NCBI GenBank assembly: GCA_007859835.1
Contig: SJPJ01000001.1
Coordinates: 5,562,283 to 5,626,282, forward strand
Source of the DNA: Novipirellula herctigrandis
GTDB lineage: Bacteria > Planctomycetota > Planctomycetia > Pirellulales > Pirellulaceae
Direction of reading: 5' to 3'
Length of the DNA: 64,000 bases
Of the stretch, positions 48,007 through 57,848 are shown piece after piece. Position 1 is the stretch's first letter; every line of letters starts with the position of its first letter. A program made the position numbers and the translations under genes. Below the pieces are notes generated by a model, which had not been told where the DNA came from, did no database searches, and saw only the letters and a list, made by a program, of their open reading frames with translations.

Positions 48007-48699
48007 ATGCCCAACGACGTACCGCCCACCGTGAACCCGACCAGTTCGATCAACTTGGTCCGTTCTTCGAATCCATGGACCAGCGCCAGCAGCGCGGCCG
48101 GATTCGTGCTGCGATACCTATTGGTCGTGCGAAAAGAATTGATCTCGGTGCTGGGTTCGGCCGACCAGGCGGATGATTGTTTGAAAATTCTGATCGCTCA
48201 CCTTGTTCAGGTCGGTTTTGGTGAACACAAGAAAGGCCGGTTGAGAGACTTTTTGATCAAGGCGATCCGGACCACCGCCAAGGCAAAGATTCGCGAGATG
48301 CCGGACAGCGAAAAACCGAATGTTGATATTGATTCGATTCTGGCTGACAATGAGCAGTGGCTTTCTCTGTGGCGAACCGGATTGCTTGAACGAGCGTGGC
48401 GAGCGCTCGAGCGAAAGGAACATAAGAAGCCCGACCAGCCTTTGTTTTCCGTGTTGCACTGTGCAACCACGAAAGCAAAACAACCGGGGCAATCCCTTCG
48501 TGAGCGGATTAAATCGGAACGAAGCATCGAGATCGAGGAAGCCAAAATTCAGTCGCTGCTTCAAGCGGCGCGGGCGATGTTTGCACAATTGTTAGCCGAC
48601 GAAGTTGCTGAGACACTTGAAAAGCCGAAAGAAGAAGAGGTGAAAGCGGAACTGAAAACGCTTGGCTTGACCAAAGCGTTTGATGGTATCGCAATCTAA
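48007..48699 (+). CDS. ECF-sigma-like (degenerate) regulatory protein
   Basis: 230-aa protein of which I recognise only a resemblance: AAGFVLRYLLVVRKEL then VQVGFGEHKKGRLRDFLIKAIRTTAKAKI resembles the 'GRFRDFL..ALR' segment of region 2 in planctomycete ECF factors. The WLSLWRTGLLERAWRALE helix also matches that group. A region-4-like helix-turn-helix is not clear in the C-terminal Glu/Lys-rich part. It may be an inactive or alternative sigma factor, or a partner protein. Monocistronic, with 87 bp to the next gene. Confidence 0.62.
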   Translation: MPNDVPPTVNPTSSINLVRSSNPWTSASSAAGFVLRYLLVVRKELISVLGSADQADDCLKILIAHLVQVGFGEHKKGRLRDFLIKAIRTTAKAKIREMPDSEKPNVDIDSILADNEQWLSLWRTGLLERAWRALERKEHKKPDQPLFSVLHCATTKAKQPGQSLRERIKSERSIEIEEAKIQSLLQAARAMFAQLLADEVAETLEKPKEEEVKAELKTLGLTKAFDGIAI

Positions 48700-48785
48700 C
48701 GGTCCTGCCAAAATGTCCCTCCCATTCGATGACGCTTTTCACCCAATGGCGTTGTTATTCTCTCTTGCTGAATTTGGAGCCTGCC

Positions 48786-49823
48786 GTGAATGTCCTTTGT
48801 CGATGCCCAAGTCTCTACGTGGCTCGATTCGTGTCCTTGCTGGTTGCGGTCAGTTTCGTTTGGCCAGTGCGGGGACAGGAAACGCCGTCCCAAGTTGCCG
48901 TCGTCGATGAAGAAGGTCATTTGATTCAGTTCCAACGCGACATCGCTCCGATATTGAGCCGTCATTGCTTGGAATGCCACGGTCCCGAAGACGCAAAGAA
49001 TGACTTTCGCGTGGACGATGCGGAAACTTTCATGCAATATGTCGAGCCAGACGATATCGAGGGAAGCACACTCTACATCGACTACTTAACTACCAGTGAC
49101 GAGGACATGATGATGCCACCAACATCGCACGGTGGTCCTCTATCGCCCAGCGATTTGGCGCTCGTGCGAACTTGGGTCGACGAAGGGGCACAGTGGCCCG
49201 AGGGCGCGAAGGTCGGTTCGACCGATGCGGTGGTTGTACCGGCCGTTGTTGCAGCAGAGCCAAGGGATTTGGCCCAGCGGATTTGGGCTTTTCAAGGTTT
49301 CTTGCACCCGGCGACGGTCCACTTCCCAATTGCACTGTTGCTGCTCGGGGCCTTGTTTGTTGTATTAGGCATCAAATGGCCTTCGCTTAGCACACAAGTG
49401 CCATTGGCGTGCTTGATTTTGGGAGGCATTTCCGCGGTCGTTGCCACCGCGATGGGATGGTCCTTTGCGACTGAACAAGGTTACGGCAGTTGGAGTCGAA
49501 TCGATTTTGACTCCGAAGTATTCTGGCATCGATGGAGCGGTGTTTTGGTCGCATTTGGTTCGGTCGTCTTGATTGGAATTGCGGCAATGGCATTTTGGCG
49601 AGACAGCGAGAGATTGGGTCACGTTTGGAAAGTGGGGATGGTGGTTATGGCTGGGATGGTCGGCGCCGTCGGGCATCAGGGCGGTGAGTTGAATTATGGC
49701 AAAGATTTTTATCCAAAAGCCATCGCCATTCTGCTTGGAACCGAGTCGACAGAAGCTGAGGCCGAGCCCGTACCACCGGTTGCCATAAGCGAGCAGCCGA
49801 TCGACAATCAGGCAGCAGAATAG
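48786..49823 (+). CDS. Membrane cytochrome c with Planctomycete-type PSCyt1 domain
   Basis: About 345 aa from a GTG at 48786 with GGAG upstream; this start places a signal peptide first (ARFVSLLVAVSFVWPVRGQ). The heme motif is HCLECHG (CxxCH), followed by KNDFRVDDAETFMQY and MMMPPTSHGGPLSPSDL with the candidate Met ligand, which is the Planctomycete cytochrome C pattern. The C-terminal half has four membrane helices beginning FLHPATVHFPIALLLLGALF, as in DUF2231-like proteins with conserved His. This makes a membrane-bound heme protein for electron transfer; its partners are unknown. Confidence 0.86.
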   Translation: MNVLCRCPSLYVARFVSLLVAVSFVWPVRGQETPSQVAVVDEEGHLIQFQRDIAPILSRHCLECHGPEDAKNDFRVDDAETFMQYVEPDDIEGSTLYIDYLTTSDEDMMMPPTSHGGPLSPSDLALVRTWVDEGAQWPEGAKVGSTDAVVVPAVVAAEPRDLAQRIWAFQGFLHPATVHFPIALLLLGALFVVLGIKWPSLSTQVPLACLILGGISAVVATAMGWSFATEQGYGSWSRIDFDSEVFWHRWSGVLVAFGSVVLIGIAAMAFWRDSERLGHVWKVGMVVMAGMVGAVGHQGGELNYGKDFYPKAIAILLGTESTEAEAEPVPPVAISEQPIDNQAAE

Positions 49824-49885
49824 ACATTCGCTTGATCCCATTTTTTATTCGTTCGCCCAGTCACTTTAGACCCGTAAGCATTGTT

Positions 49886-52123
49886 GTGGCCAAAAAAAAA
49901 TCCGCTGTTAAAAAAAAAGCGAACCCGCTTGATCTGCCGCTTCCTGATGATCGCTTCATCAATCGTGAGCTCGGTTGGTTAGAGTTCAATGAACGAGTGC
50001 TTGATCAAGCGGCGGACGCTTCGTTGCCGCTGCTAGAACGAGCAAAATTTCTCGCCATCACCGGCTCCAACTTTGACGAATTTGTGATGGTTCGCATTGG
50101 TGGATTGAAGCTTCAATTTGAACGCAATGCGATGCTGCATGATGCGGCTGGACTGACCGTATCGCAGCAAATTAATGCGGTATCAAGTCGGTGCAAGGAA
50201 ATGGTCGATCGGCAATACCAGTTATTGCGTGATGTGCTCGAACCGCAACTTGCTGATGCCGATGTTTGCCGAGTGAATTTGGACTCGGCAAATGACCGTG
50301 TGCGCGAGGTGGCTGACCGGCGGTTTCAAACCGATGTGTCGGCGGTCCTGTCCCCGCAAGCGCTCTCGCACGATCGTCCGTTTCCGTTATTGCAGGGGCT
50401 TGGCGTCCATTTGTGCGTTCGGCTCCGTGCGGAGCCGACGGAAACTGGCAAGCAGTTCGACGATGAGGACTTGGAACAATCATCGGCATCCGATGAAACG
50501 CAGTCCAAGGGCGATGGTGAGGCTTGGCAGTATGCAGTGATTCCTCTGGGGCGAACGGTGCCACGTTTGATCCCGGTTCCGGCCGATCGCGGGCTTCGCT
50601 ACGTGTTGCTAGAAGATTTGGTGATGCATAATGTGGAAGAGTATTTTCCCGGCCGCGAGGTAATGGAGTGTGTTCCATTTCGGATCACGCGAAACGCGGA
50701 TATCGAACTGCAAGAAGATGGCGCCGCCGACCTTGTCGATGGTATGGAAGAGATTTTGGAGAGCCGTCGCTTGTCGCGAGTCGTACGGCTTGAATATGGT
50801 GCAACGGCAAGCGACTTTACCGTCGCATTTTTGTCCGAAATGATGCAGCTCACTAACCAGGATCTCTACCCGATTGATGGGCCGCTCGATCTGAGTTACT
50901 TGTTCACCCTGCATGGACTCGAAGGCTTCGACTCTCTGCGTGAACAACCGTGGCTTCCGCAAGCGAATCCGCACATTGATCCTGCCGAAACGATGTTTGC
51001 GACCATCGCCAAGGGCGACTTGATGCTTGTGCATCCTTACGAGCGATTTGATCCGATTGTACGGCTGATCGAAGAAGCTGCGGTCGACCCCGATGTCTTG
51101 GCGATCAAGCAAGTGCTTTACCGAACCAGCAAGCGAAGTCCGATCGTGGCGGCGTTGATGCGAGCAGCCGAACGAGGCAAATATGTTTCGGCGATCGTGG
51201 AATTGAAGGCACGGTTTGATGAGGCCCGAAACATTGAATGGGCACGCGAAATGGAACAGGCTGGCGTCCAAGTGATTTACGGCATCCGTGGACTGAAGAC
51301 GCACGCCAAGGTCTGTATCATTGTTCGCCGTGAACCTCAGGGCATCGTTCGTTACATGCATTTTGGTACTGGCAACTACAACGAAGCGACTGCGAAAATC
51401 TACAGCGATGTCTCTTTGTTGACCTGCAACGATACGCTCGGTGCAGATGCCACTACGTTTTTCAATGCAGTTACGGGGGCGAGTCAACCGCAGCAGTTAC
51501 AGGTGCTTTCCGCGGCTCCGATGACACTTCGCAAGCGATTGCTTGGTCTGATAGAAGCGGAAACGAAACGTTGTCTCGAAGGTCAAAAGGCGGAAATCGT
51601 TGCTAAAGTGAATTCACTTGTTGATACCCAAGTGATCGATGCGCTCTATCGGGCTAGCCAAGCGGGAGTGCGGATTCGTTTGAATGTTCGCGGCGTGTGT
51701 TGTTTGCGACCCGGCGTGAAGGGACTCAGCGAATCCATCGAGGTGATATCGATCGTTGATCGATTCCTCGAGCATGCTCGTATCATCTATTTCCGTCATG
51801 GTGGGGACGACGAGTTGTTTATCAGTAGTGCCGATTGGATGCCACGAAACTTGGACCGTCGGGTCGAATTATTCGTTCCTGTACAGGATCAAACGTGTCG
51901 GGACAAACTGCTTTCTACACTGCGGACGTATTTCAAAGACAACACAAATTGTTGGCGAATGTTGTCGACTGGGATGTACGAGCGAACCACACCTGGCAAA
52001 ATCGGAAAGGAGACGTTCCAAGCCCAGCGGGTTCTCCATAGCCGCGCGGTTGAAGCGATTCGCAAAGCAAAGCAAAGCCGCCGAACGACCTTCGAGACGC
52101 ACGAACCGAAGCACGAAAAGTGA
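49886..52123 (+). CDS. ppk1: Polyphosphate kinase 1
   Basis: 745 aa from a GTG at 49886 (the frame is open to a TTG at 49832). It makes polyphosphate from ATP reversibly. The N-terminal DDRFINRELGWLEFNERVL and SNFDEFVMVRIGGL are family start motifs. The phosphorylated His is H473 in GLKTHAKV, and the second catalytic His is H630 in FLEHARIIYF; their spacing of 157 equals that of E. coli H435/H592. SADWMPRNLDRRVELFVPV closes the active-site region. It is convergent with putA, 36 bp between stops. Confidence 0.95.
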   Translation: MAKKKSAVKKKANPLDLPLPDDRFINRELGWLEFNERVLDQAADASLPLLERAKFLAITGSNFDEFVMVRIGGLKLQFERNAMLHDAAGLTVSQQINAVSSRCKEMVDRQYQLLRDVLEPQLADADVCRVNLDSANDRVREVADRRFQTDVSAVLSPQALSHDRPFPLLQGLGVHLCVRLRAEPTETGKQFDDEDLEQSSASDETQSKGDGEAWQYAVIPLGRTVPRLIPVPADRGLRYVLLEDLVMHNVEEYFPGREVMECVPFRITRNADIELQEDGAADLVDGMEEILESRRLSRVVRLEYGATASDFTVAFLSEMMQLTNQDLYPIDGPLDLSYLFTLHGLEGFDSLREQPWLPQANPHIDPAETMFATIAKGDLMLVHPYERFDPIVRLIEEAAVDPDVLAIKQVLYRTSKRSPIVAALMRAAERGKYVSAIVELKARFDEARNIEWAREMEQAGVQVIYGIRGLKTHAKVCIIVRREPQGIVRYMHFGTGNYNEATAKIYSDVSLLTCNDTLGADATTFFNAVTGASQPQQLQVLSAAPMTLRKRLLGLIEAETKRCLEGQKAEIVAKVNSLVDTQVIDALYRASQAGVRIRLNVRGVCCLRPGVKGLSESIEVISIVDRFLEHARIIYFRHGGDDELFISSADWMPRNLDRRVELFVPVQDQTCRDKLLSTLRTYFKDNTNCWRMLSTGMYERTTPGKIGKETFQAQRVLHSRAVEAIRKAKQSRRTTFETHEPKHEK

Positions 52124-52159
52124 TCTTCTTTGGGTCGCTGTCGAAGCTAGATGGACCTT

Positions 52160-55100
52160 TCAAACATTGCCGCGTCGACCGAGGTTGCCGTAGCGGTGGT
52201 AATCATAGCTGACCGATTGCTCATCGAGGTAACGTAAACATTCGATTCGACCATCGATCACCACCGGTTCGCGCACGACCGTGACAAAAGCTTCTGCGCA
52301 AGCCGTGTCGATTTCCGCGGAAGTCGAACGCGTTAGGATTCTCAATCGCCCTACATCACCACTTGCGATGCGGACCGCTAATTCATGGTCGCTCTCTTCC
52401 GTTGGATGAACGAGACCCGGGAACGCATCGGCAATCGATTCGAGAATTATTTTCACTTTCGGATTACATCCCGGATCAATTGACAATGTGATTTGAGTGT
52501 TGACGGCGATGGAAGCCGAGAGGCAAACCAAAACATCGCTCAGCGTATCGCCCGCCTCGAAGCGAAGATTCATCGCGTCGGTGCTTCGGTATCGCCGCAA
52601 ATTATCCTGGCCCACGAGCCGGAACGTATCGTGTTCTTTCGAAAACTCGGTCTCCATTGCCGATTGTTGCAACCAACTAGCGGAACGGAGTTTTTCGATC
52701 TCATCCTCGCCGAGCGGGTTGGCGTCAGGCAATTGATTTAGCCAATCGATAAAAGGGGTTGGTGAAGATGTTTTCTCATGATGGTTCAGATCATCAGTAT
52801 TTTCGACATGCATTAACGCCAAAATGTAGTGCGGGCCACCGGCCTTTACTCCAGGACCATAGGCACTCAGCCCAACGCCACCGAATGGTTGACGCAGCAC
52901 AATCGCACCTGTCGTCGAGCGGTTGATGTACAAGTTTCCTGCGTGAGTGGTTTCACGCCACAATTGGATTTCTCGATCGTCTAAACTCTCAATGCCGCTG
53001 GTCAATCCGTACCCGGTCGAACGAACGATTGCGATCGCTTCTTCCAATCGCGAAAAACGCATCACCGATAGAACGGGCCCGAATAGCTCCGTCAAATGGC
53101 TGAAACTTCCCGGGCGAATGTTCCATTTCACACCTGGCCGATACAAGTTCGGGTTGGCGACGATGTGCTCGGGGACGACCAACCAAGACTCGTTGTCTTC
53201 AAGTGTTTTGAGTCCGCGATTCAATTCCGCACGCGGCGGAGAAATTAACGGTCCCATACGAGTGGATAGATCCCAGCTTGAACCAACGCGTATACTCTCC
53301 ACAGCATCGGCTAGTAGTTCGCGAAAGCTGTCGTCGTTGAAAACTTCTTCTTCCAGCAACAGCAACGAGGTTGCACTGCATTTCTGGCCGCTGTGTCCAA
53401 ACGCCGACTGCACTACATGTTTGACGGCCAATTCGCGGTCAGCCATTGCGGTGACGATCGTCGCATTCTTGCCACCCGTTTCAGCCAGCAAATGTAGGTC
53501 ATTTCGGACCGCCAACATTCGTTTCGCCGTGGCGGTGCCACCGGTCAAAATCACCGTGTCGATATCGGGATTGTTAATCAGTCCTTGTTCAGCGGTTTGG
53601 CCGCTACAGGGGATCAATTGCAGGACGGATTTGGGAACACCCGCGTCCCAGAAGGCTTGGCACAATTGCCAAGCGGTCAGTACCGTTTGGGAAGCCGGTT
53701 TAAGGATGACGCGGTTTCCGGCTGCAAGCGATGCCGCGATTCCGCCACAAGGGATCGCAAGCGGAAAATTCCATGGCGACACCACTGCAACGATGCCCTG
53801 TGGACGCACCCGGATCGACTGGTGACCGAACCAGTGGTCGACCGTCAACGGATAGAATTCGCAGAAGTCGATCGCTTCACTCACCTCGGGGTCGGCTTCC
53901 GATACGGTTTTTCCACCATCGGCAACCATGACCCCAATCAAATCACCACGCCGATCACGAAGGTTCTGAGCGACCTTTCGCAACAATTGATGGCGGTATT
54001 CAAGGGTTGTATTGGACCAATTCGTTTCGTCATTTGCTGCACGCGTGACGGCCGATTCCACCTCTTGAACCGTGGCGGCGTGGTATTGGCATACGGGAAC
54101 TTCCGGTTGGGACGGATCAAAACAAGTCGCGATGTTTGAATCGCTGGTCTCGCTGGAGTTCGGAAATGCGGTTTGCGGTGTCAGATCGATGCATCGGCCT
54201 TTCCATTGGTTCAATACCCCTTCGATCCAATCGGCATTTTCGGGCAGCGACCAATCCGTATCAGGCTCGTTAACGAAATGGTCGAGTGCCATTTCTTTCG
54301 CTTCGATTTGTTGACCGCTGCGGATTTGCATTGCGCGTCGGGGTTGGCTATTGACGGTATCCATGAATTCGAGCGATTGGCGAAATCCCTCGCTAAGTCG
54401 CTTGAAATCGTCGCTCTGAGGCAATAATCGGTAGGCGTGACGCAAGAAGTTCTCAGGACCGGTGTTTTCGTCTAATCGCCGAATCAGATAGCCGATGGCA
54501 TTGAGAAATCCTTCGCGAAAGCAAGCTGGTGCGTACAGCACCATTTCGATGTCCTCTTCCGACAGCGCGCGTCGCTGATGATTCGCCATCCCTTCAAGCA
54601 TTTCGAATTGGACATTATGCATGGCGTCCGAATCGTTTGCCCAGATGAGGGCGAGTGCAACATCGAAAAGGTTGTGCGATGCAACGCCCACTCGCAATTC
54701 CCCGCTTGCCGCAGCGTCGATCAGATGGCGAAGCATTCGTTTAAAGTTCGCATCCGTTTCCATTTTTGTTTCATAAGGAGCTTGTGGAATTCCGCGAATG
54801 GACGATTCGACTCGTTCCATTTCCAAGTTCGCTCCCTTGACGATTCGAACCGTCAAAGGTTGGCATCCCGATGCGACACGTTTTTTTGACCAATCGATCA
54901 ACCGCAACATCACTTGATAGGAATCAGGGACATAGGCTTGCAGTGCCACTCCCGCGTGAACCTGCTCCATGCCTTCACGATCGAGCGTCTCACATAGAAT
55001 TTCAGCAGTCAGGCAAAGATCTCGATACTCTTCCATATCGAGGTAAACGAACTTGGTTAGCCCCGCATCGGGATCCGATTCACTCAGGGCGACTCGGTAG

Positions 55101-55729
55101 AGAGCTTCCAATCGGTCGGCGATTTTTGCGATCGAGTGTTTGCGAGCCAGCGGAGAAATTTGGCTATAGAGCGTTGATATTTTTACCGACAAACATCGCA
55201 CTTCGGGCATCCGCAAAGCGTTGTAGCATTGTTGGATTCGGCGTCTCGCTTCGGCCTCGCCCAGGATCGCTTCGCCGAGCAAGTTAACATTCATTTGGAC
55301 GCCATGCAGTTGACGGTTCCGCAAGTGTTCAGCCAATAGATCCGGTTCGGCAGGTAAGATCACATTTGCCGTTTCTCGGCGCATTTTTTCCTTGACCATC
55401 GGCACGGCAACCCCTGGCAAATACTCGCCAAACGACTGGAATCCGCGCAGCATCGCCTGTTCAATCGGGCTGAAAAAGCGAGGGACACCCTGAACGTCGA
55501 GCAGATGGGTAAGTTGATCCGCGACGCGAGCCGACGAGTGGGTTCGAAACGCTTGGTCGGTCATTTCAACCAGAGTTGCTTTGTCTTCGGGGTTGCTGAC
55601 CATCCGGTCAAATTCCGATTGCTGACGTCGCTCTTGAGGCGTTTGAAGTGTATTCGCTTTTTTGAGTATATCGGCGGCAAGCGAGACTGCGCGATCAGCA
55701 AGAGACGCATTCGTTTGGGAAGCACACAT
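52160..55729 (-). CDS. putA: Bifunctional proline dehydrogenase / L-glutamate-gamma-semialdehyde dehydrogenase PutA
   Basis: 1189-aa enzyme oxidising proline to glutamate in two steps. The FAD proline dehydrogenase barrel spans about residues 90-460 (VNLLGEAILGEAEA, SVKISTLYSQI, YLDMEEYRDL, VRIVKGANLEMERV). The aldehyde dehydrogenase spans about 530-1000 (SPWNFPLAIPCGGIAASLAA, general base in LAETGGKNA, nucleophile Cys in GHSGQKCSATSL). About 190 extra C-terminal residues resemble the long tail of type-B PutA. No N-terminal ribbon-helix-helix DNA-binding domain is present, so it is not an autorepressor. Confidence 0.95.
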   Translation of the reverse strand: MCASQTNASLADRAVSLAADILKKANTLQTPQERRQQSEFDRMVSNPEDKATLVEMTDQAFRTHSSARVADQLTHLLDVQGVPRFFSPIEQAMLRGFQSFGEYLPGVAVPMVKEKMRRETANVILPAEPDLLAEHLRNRQLHGVQMNVNLLGEAILGEAEARRRIQQCYNALRMPEVRCLSVKISTLYSQISPLARKHSIAKIADRLEALYRVALSESDPDAGLTKFVYLDMEEYRDLCLTAEILCETLDREGMEQVHAGVALQAYVPDSYQVMLRLIDWSKKRVASGCQPLTVRIVKGANLEMERVESSIRGIPQAPYETKMETDANFKRMLRHLIDAAASGELRVGVASHNLFDVALALIWANDSDAMHNVQFEMLEGMANHQRRALSEEDIEMVLYAPACFREGFLNAIGYLIRRLDENTGPENFLRHAYRLLPQSDDFKRLSEGFRQSLEFMDTVNSQPRRAMQIRSGQQIEAKEMALDHFVNEPDTDWSLPENADWIEGVLNQWKGRCIDLTPQTAFPNSSETSDSNIATCFDPSQPEVPVCQYHAATVQEVESAVTRAANDETNWSNTTLEYRHQLLRKVAQNLRDRRGDLIGVMVADGGKTVSEADPEVSEAIDFCEFYPLTVDHWFGHQSIRVRPQGIVAVVSPWNFPLAIPCGGIAASLAAGNRVILKPASQTVLTAWQLCQAFWDAGVPKSVLQLIPCSGQTAEQGLINNPDIDTVILTGGTATAKRMLAVRNDLHLLAETGGKNATIVTAMADRELAVKHVVQSAFGHSGQKCSATSLLLLEEEVFNDDSFRELLADAVESIRVGSSWDLSTRMGPLISPPRAELNRGLKTLEDNESWLVVPEHIVANPNLYRPGVKWNIRPGSFSHLTELFGPVLSVMRFSRLEEAIAIVRSTGYGLTSGIESLDDREIQLWRETTHAGNLYINRSTTGAIVLRQPFGGVGLSAYGPGVKAGGPHYILALMHVENTDDLNHHEKTSSPTPFIDWLNQLPDANPLGEDEIEKLRSASWLQQSAMETEFSKEHDTFRLVGQDNLRRYRSTDAMNLRFEAGDTLSDVLVCLSASIAVNTQITLSIDPGCNPKVKIILESIADAFPGLVHPTEESDHELAVRIASGDVGRLRILTRSTSAEIDTACAEAFVTVVREPVVIDGRIECLRYLDEQSVSYDYHRYGNLGRRGNV

Positions 55730-56122
55730 GTTGCACCACTTCGCCTTGGAGGAATGTTTGTTTTTGCACTCCTTATTGTAGGGGATGTTGTGGATGAGTA
55801 GGTCCGCCTAGTGATGGAGTAAGATCCAAAAAAATGGCTTTCCTTACAAACGCTTGGTGCGGCGAATTGCCCTTTGCGCGCCGGGCCGTGTCACGGTTTG
55901 GCTTGAGAATATTCATCTTTGAGGGGCACCATCGTAGGCAAGGACCTGTCCTAATGCCGCAATGCCAGGACAGGTTTCCGCCTACTTCCAACTTAGAACA
56001 GCTCAGGACTGAGCGTTGTCCGTGGAGTCCAACGACCGGTAGGGAGTAATCATTTCCGTCCCCCATTCGATGATCGAATTGGGAATGCCCAATAACGGAA
56101 TGTCGAGGGCCCAAAGCTCGTG
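55730..56122. other. Intergenic region between putA and the CDF gene
   Basis: 393 bp on the upstream side of putA and downstream side of the CDF gene. No gene is convincing. It carries the palindromic element at 55934-55985; the rest is unremarkable. Confidence 0.6.
55934..55985. repeat. REP-like palindromic element
   Basis: 52-bp symmetric element: 19-nt arms (GTAGGC, 4 mismatched nt, ACCTGTCCT; mirrored by AGGACAGGT, 4 nt, GCCTAC) around a 14-nt loop with a doubled AATGCC. Fifteen of 19 arm positions pair. The shape is that of dispersed REP elements moved by REP-associated tyrosine transposases; only one copy is in this window, so dispersion is not shown. Confidence 0.6.
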
Positions 56123-57169
56123 TTAACAAACATCTTTAGGTTTATTATTTGAGAGATTGCCGCTGGCAGTCGTGTTTTCATCGGATGCGGCGGGTTCGTC
56201 TGGCCCGGCGGGTTCGTCTGGCCCGGCGGGTTCGTCTGGCCCGGCGGGTTCGTCTGGCCCGGCGGGTTCGATGTGCACGTGAACGTCGCGGACACGTGGC
56301 ATTTCCAACAGCAGTTGGTCTTTGACGTTGTGGCCGATCCGATGGCCTTGTTGGACTGTCATCTCGCCATTGACGTGCACGTGGATTTCGACAAAGAACT
56401 CCAGCCCACTTTTACGAATCCGTAGCTTTTCTACAAACGCGACTCCATCGACACTTTGGGCGATTCTTCTTGCTTGAATTACCGTTTCCTCGTCGGCTTG
56501 TTGGTCCATCATTTCACGCGCAGTGCTTATGAAAATGCGAATCCCGGTGATGACCAATATGGCACAGACACACAACGCGGCGATTGGATCGACGTAGGGA
56601 CCGAACGACCCAAGATAGGGGGCAGCTAATAACGATATCGCTACCGCGCCACTACTAAGTGCGTCGCTACGATGATCCAATGCGGTAGCACGTAGCGCGG
56701 ACGAGTCGAGTCGGTGTGCAACACGATGGGTATACCAATAGATGGTCTCTTTGGCCAAAGCACACGCCGCGGCCACCGAACCTGCGATCATGCTTGGCGT
56801 TCGTAGGTCTCCCGAGAAGCGTTTGATGGTTTCGAACGCCAATAAAACTGCGGTGAATACGACCAATAACGCTACACATAACCCAGCGATTGATTCGGCT
56901 TTGGTGTGTCCATACGGATGGTCTTCATCTTCTTCACGTTGGGCGACGCTCAGTGCGCCACGCACGGCCAAACCACTGGCAACATCGCCGACTGAATTGA
57001 CAGCGTCGGCGATCAGTGCGGCTGATCCCGTGAGCATGCCGCAGGTGAGTTTGGTAATTCCCAATGCAATGTTGGCGCCCAATCCCCATACCGCTGCACG
57101 TGTCGCATCGACATAGACTCCCTTGCGAATTGCAAGGGAGGCTTCGTCACGAGGTGGGCTAATCGACAA
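56123..57169 (-). CDS. Cation diffusion facilitator (CDF) metal transporter with repeat tail
   Basis: About 348 aa from a TTG at 57169 behind GGAA; a TTG at 57214 is also in frame, and no ATG fits. Six helices are predicted. Metal-site motifs are ALIADAVNSVGDVASG (D, D in TM2) and ALDHRSDALSSGAV (H-x3-D in TM5). The cytoplasmic C-terminal domain has EIHVHVNG and RDVHVHIEP. It exports Zn, Fe or similar divalent ions in exchange for protons. The tail after it is a (GPDEPA)n repeat (56188-56270), unusual for the family. Confidence 0.88.
   Translation of the reverse strand: MSISPPRDEASLAIRKGVYVDATRAAVWGLGANIALGITKLTCGMLTGSAALIADAVNSVGDVASGLAVRGALSVAQREEDEDHPYGHTKAESIAGLCVALLVVFTAVLLAFETIKRFSGDLRTPSMIAGSVAAACALAKETIYWYTHRVAHRLDSSALRATALDHRSDALSSGAVAISLLAAPYLGSFGPYVDPIAALCVCAILVITGIRIFISTAREMMDQQADEETVIQARRIAQSVDGVAFVEKLRIRKSGLEFFVEIHVHVNGEMTVQQGHRIGHNVKDQLLLEMPRVRDVHVHIEPAGPDEPAGPDEPAGPDEPAGPDEPAASDENTTASGNLSNNKPKDVC
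56188..56270. repeat. 18-bp in-frame tandem repeat in the CDF tail
   Basis: Four identical 18-bp units (56188-56205, 56206-56223, 56224-56241, 56242-56259) and a partial fifth. Each encodes GPDEPA on the minus strand. Copy-number change would alter tail length by 6 residues without a frameshift. Confidence 0.92.
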
Positions 57170-57848
57170 ATGAGGATTCCGCTGGATTGGAAACGGGTGG
57201 CAGCATCGGTCCAAGTCTAACTTGGCGAGCGAAGGGGAACCAATGGGTCGCGGCCAGACGCGTTCGCCTGATCAACCGTCAAGTAACATTGGCTGAAAGA
57301 TCCCCCCCCCGATATGTCGGCTTGTCGGTAGAGGTCAACGGTGGGACGCGAGATCTTGATTTTGCTGGCAAAGTTGCCAATCAGGGAGACAATGATTTTC
57401 GTCCACAATTGGGTGAGTGTTCTGAGATAGTGGGATTGTGGCAGAAAATTTTCGGTTTCGTTAAAGAGTCCCGTTGAACCGGTCTTGATCGAGGTTTCAC
57501 GGCTTTGCTACTCTCGCCGCTGTCCTTGCTTTGGGGAAATGTGACTCCGACGGGAAAGATTAGGCTCAGGTTTAGCGGCCAAGTGGACGATGAAATGAAT
57601 GTTTCCGCCCGCTATGCGCTGAAAAAGTCTCTTTTTTCGCTTACGGATTGCATCCTGGGACAAGGATCGCGGCGCTGACGACCGACGCGGAAATGGTCAA
57701 ATTCGATGGTTTTCAAGGATGAAGGCACTCGGACGACTCGGTCAATCACCGCGCTTTCGCATCTATCAAGCCGTACCACGGCGACTCGATTTTCGAGTTA
57801 CGGTGGCTTGTTAGAAGGAACCCGTCCCAAATGGGGAGCAATCAGACT
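57170..57848. other. Intergenic region between CDF and flgM
   Basis: About 680 bp with no supported gene. The three short open frames here have no family look or clear ribosome-binding site. A run of nine C residues is at 57302-57310. It must contain the promoters of both divergent neighbours, but I could not pick a sigma-28 or sigma-70 element with confidence. Confidence 0.55.

Noticed and set aside
56188-56270. CRISPR-like array
   Set aside because: The 18-bp units are contiguous with no spacers and lie in frame inside a coding sequence.
57170-57848. Small open frames at 57187-57477 and 57706-57978 as genes
   Set aside because: No ribosome-binding site, no protein-like composition, and one runs across the flgM start.
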